Shown here one piece after another: positions 5,207 through 6,923 of a stretch of 6,923 bases of DNA; position 1 is the first letter of the stretch; the number at the start of each line of letters is the position of its first letter. The stretch covers positions 1 to 6,923 of the forward strand of contig WLWR01000095.1 in NCBI GenBank assembly GCA_012103495.1, in the 5' to 3' direction. This DNA is from Legionellales bacterium. GTDB taxonomy: Bacteria; Pseudomonadota; Gammaproteobacteria; WLWR01. The notes beneath the pieces are model-generated. The model was not told the DNA's origin. It saw nothing but the letters and a program-made list of their open reading frames with translations, and ran no database searches. The position numbers and the translations under genes are program-made.

Positions 5207-6923
5207 CTAATAATGACACACCACCGCTTCATCACCGTGCGAGAGCGCACAAACAACCGGTTGCGGATCGGCAAAACCCGATGTTTGACCAAATAATGAA
5301 TGAACCGTCGGAAGTATACCCCGTTGAAATTGACTTGAAGCCATCTCCGGTCTTAACAACGTTACATCGTTAAATTCGTCGTTGGCTACCGCCTCGACAA
5401 CCCCTTGTTTTAGTAAATCAATTTCTTCGCCAATCTTTTTAAAATCCATTTCATACGCTTTCAATTCATCTTCTGTTGGCTGCTGCGAAATTTTCCAATC
5501 TTTTATGGTCTCTAGATATTCTTGCAGGACAAATTTTTGAGGTTGAGCTGTTTTTAACTCTGCACACCCCGTCAATTTATCGCTGACTTTTTTACGAAAA
5601 GCTTCCACTTGCGACCAAGAAGCAAGAGTATTGTTCTGCGGTTGCTCATCCATCGTGTCTTCCTGTGAATCTTCTCCCCAATAGCGTTGGTAAATTGCCA
5701 CAAAAAAATTCATCAATTGTAAGGAGCTTGGCAAATGATCACAGAACTCCACAAAGGTCGGTACGGTTGGACCATTTAATCGAACAAAATAATTAGCCTC
5801 TGGTGAAGTTCCTTCGCAATGCATAAAGGGCTCGTTATAAAGTTCCGCACGTCGACACGTGGATCGCTTTGCTTGAAAAGCAAAGAACCCTGGTACCGCT
5901 TGACTGTCTGGCACCAATAGCGTTGATCCGCCCTTATCAGAAGCAAAGACCAGGACTTGGAGCTCATCTGCCAAACAATGCAAATAGGCAATACCATTCT
6001 GCTGCGCGGAATAGCATTGTAGCGTTACCTGATCATTTGTTTTATCAGCATGCGGATGCGTTCCAGCTTGATAAGGCATCACAGCATGATGGTACTCAGC
6101 CAATAAAGACTGAGATTCATTGGCCGGCTGTGTTGTTGTGTTGGTTTGCTCATGAACCGCGCCCTCATGACGCTCAAACCAATGCTCTTGCTCATGACTC
6201 AAAGGAAACCATGATTCGGCCGTCGGCAACGGAGTCGCCATAGCAATAAAATCCTCATGTCTTTTTAAGACGAGGCCTAAAAGAGCGAGCATTCTTAGTG
6301 GAACCCGAGCATTTCTATTGGCCAGTTTGACGCAACCAACTACCAACATCATGGTGGCGAAAATCCCTGTCGCAAGCCCAATGCTGATCGCGGCGCTAAC
6401 AGGCAAACCGGTTTGTTGATCCAACATTAATTCAGGATCAATCGTTGTACTAGGTTTAGGTGTTAGCGTTATTTCTCTCGGGAGTCTATTAACTTTGTGT
6501 TGAACATCCATGATGTATTTTGTTGTTTTTGTCATATTCAAAACAGCAAACCCTGATTGGATGTGTTTCATCAGGCTACTGTTAAATGTTGGCCATACAG
6601 GTTCTGATCCGTTAAAAGCAGGAATTACATCAAAAACGCCATACCCGGCTTCATTGAACCATCGCGCTGACTCAATCTCCGTTACGTTTGGTACAGCAGG
6701 GTTATAAAATTCTTCGACGCTTTCGCTAATAAACGCGACGGCCTCATCCAGTCTTTCCACCAAAACATAGTCAGGAAGTCTATCGTAAAGCTGATTGATA
6801 ATACTGTCTTGGATAAACTGAATGGAAATTCGCTTAGTCGGTGGATTTTTCACATACTCGCTGACTTTTTGTGTGTAGTTTGTTGGCATTCCAATCACTT
6901 TAGCAAACACATCTACCATTGCC
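5207..6923 (-). CDS. Uncharacterised large single-pass membrane protein (at least 570 residues, probably 5'-partial)
   Basis: I do not recognise this protein. The frame ends at TAG (5207-5209) and stays open to the right edge. An ATG at 6917-6919 is available, but only four bases precede it, so whether it is the true start cannot be judged. Counting from that ATG, residues 1-170 are polar with no signal peptide seen. A clear membrane segment spans about 174-197 (VSAAISIGLATGIFATMM and on), followed by basic residues (KLANRNARVPLRM) and a short hydrophobic patch to about 218. The positive charge after the helix suggests the N-terminal part outside and the C-terminal 350 residues in the cytoplasm, if inserted by the positive-inside rule. 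The C-terminal part has His/Gln-rich linkers (about 240-295), a cysteine-containing globular region (about 296-412), an acidic linker (about 415-430) and a charged, helix-prone stretch (about 465-512). It converges with priA. Function unknown. Confidence 0.8.
   Translation of the reverse strand, partial: AMVDVFAKVIGMPTNYTQKVSEYVKNPPTKRISIQFIQDSIINQLYDRLPDYVLVERLDEAVAFISESVEEFYNPAVPNVTEIESARWFNEAGYGVFDVIPAFNGSEPVWPTFNSSLMKHIQSGFAVLNMTKTTKYIMDVQHKVNRLPREITLTPKPSTTIDPELMLDQQTGLPVSAAISIGLATGIFATMMLVVGCVKLANRNARVPLRMLALLGLVLKRHEDFIAMATPLPTAESWFPLSHEQEHWFERHEGAVHEQTNTTTQPANESQSLLAEYHHAVMPYQAGTHPHADKTNDQVTLQCYSAQQNGIAYLHCLADELQVLVFASDKGGSTLLVPDSQAVPGFFAFQAKRSTCRRAELYNEPFMHCEGTSPEANYFVRLNGPTVPTFVEFCDHLPSSLQLMNFFVAIYQRYWGEDSQEDTMDEQPQNNTLASWSQVEAFRKKVSDKLTGCAELKTAQPQKFVLQEYLETIKDWKISQQPTEDELKAYEMDFKKIGEEIDLLKQGVVEAVANDEFNDVTLLRPEMASSQFQRGILPTVHSLFGQTSGFADPQPVVCALSHGDEAVVCHY

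Noticed and set aside
5869..6243. 124-codon plus-strand ORF opposite the large membrane protein gene
   Set aside because: It lies wholly antisense within a longer, protein-like frame, its translation lacks domain-like character, and no ribosome binding site or promoter was seen.
1..6923. CRISPR array, tRNA or rRNA genes, transposase or integrase
   Set aside because: No regularly spaced repeats, cloverleaf-like segments, ribosomal RNA signatures or recombinase motifs were seen by eye on either strand.

Overview
The window is a bacterial chromosomal segment, almost certainly gammaproteobacterial. It holds two housekeeping genes, mnmG (tRNA modification, cut by the left edge) and priA (replication restart). 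Three protein genes that I do not recognise lie among and beside them. The PriA reads closely like the enterobacterial protein in length (735 residues) and in the spacing of its eight zinc-ligand cysteines. Moderate G+C, and unknown membrane or acidic proteins between core genes, would suit an intracellular or Legionellales-like gammaproteobacterium. That last step is inference, not something the sequence proves.

Layout: mnmG (minus, 1-522, C-terminal part outside the window) has an extended -10 promoter. A 413-base gap (523-935) follows, holding a tiny well-primed ORF whose stop codon sits in a hairpin, and a good sigma70-type promoter. Next come a four-helix membrane protein gene (plus, 936-1694), a perfect 36-bp inverted repeat that acts at least as a bidirectional terminator (1706-1782), and an acidic protein gene (minus, 1782-2672) ending in a decapeptide repeat. 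A 233-base divergent intergenic region with two small dyads precedes priA (plus, 2906-5113). After two hairpins, a large single-pass membrane protein gene (minus, 5207 to the right edge) runs out of the window.

Orientation alternates gene by gene (-, +, -, +, -), so no operon is visible and each gene should have its own promoter. mnmG and priA are unrelated in pathway. The three unknown genes look more AT-rich in sampled lines than priA (for example 19/60 and 20/60 G+C against 31/60 and 32/60). This fits accessory genes inserted between core genes. I found no tRNA, rRNA, CRISPR array, transposase or integrase. No complete new system can be demonstrated; the best leads are the three orphan proteins and the unusually long perfect hairpin.
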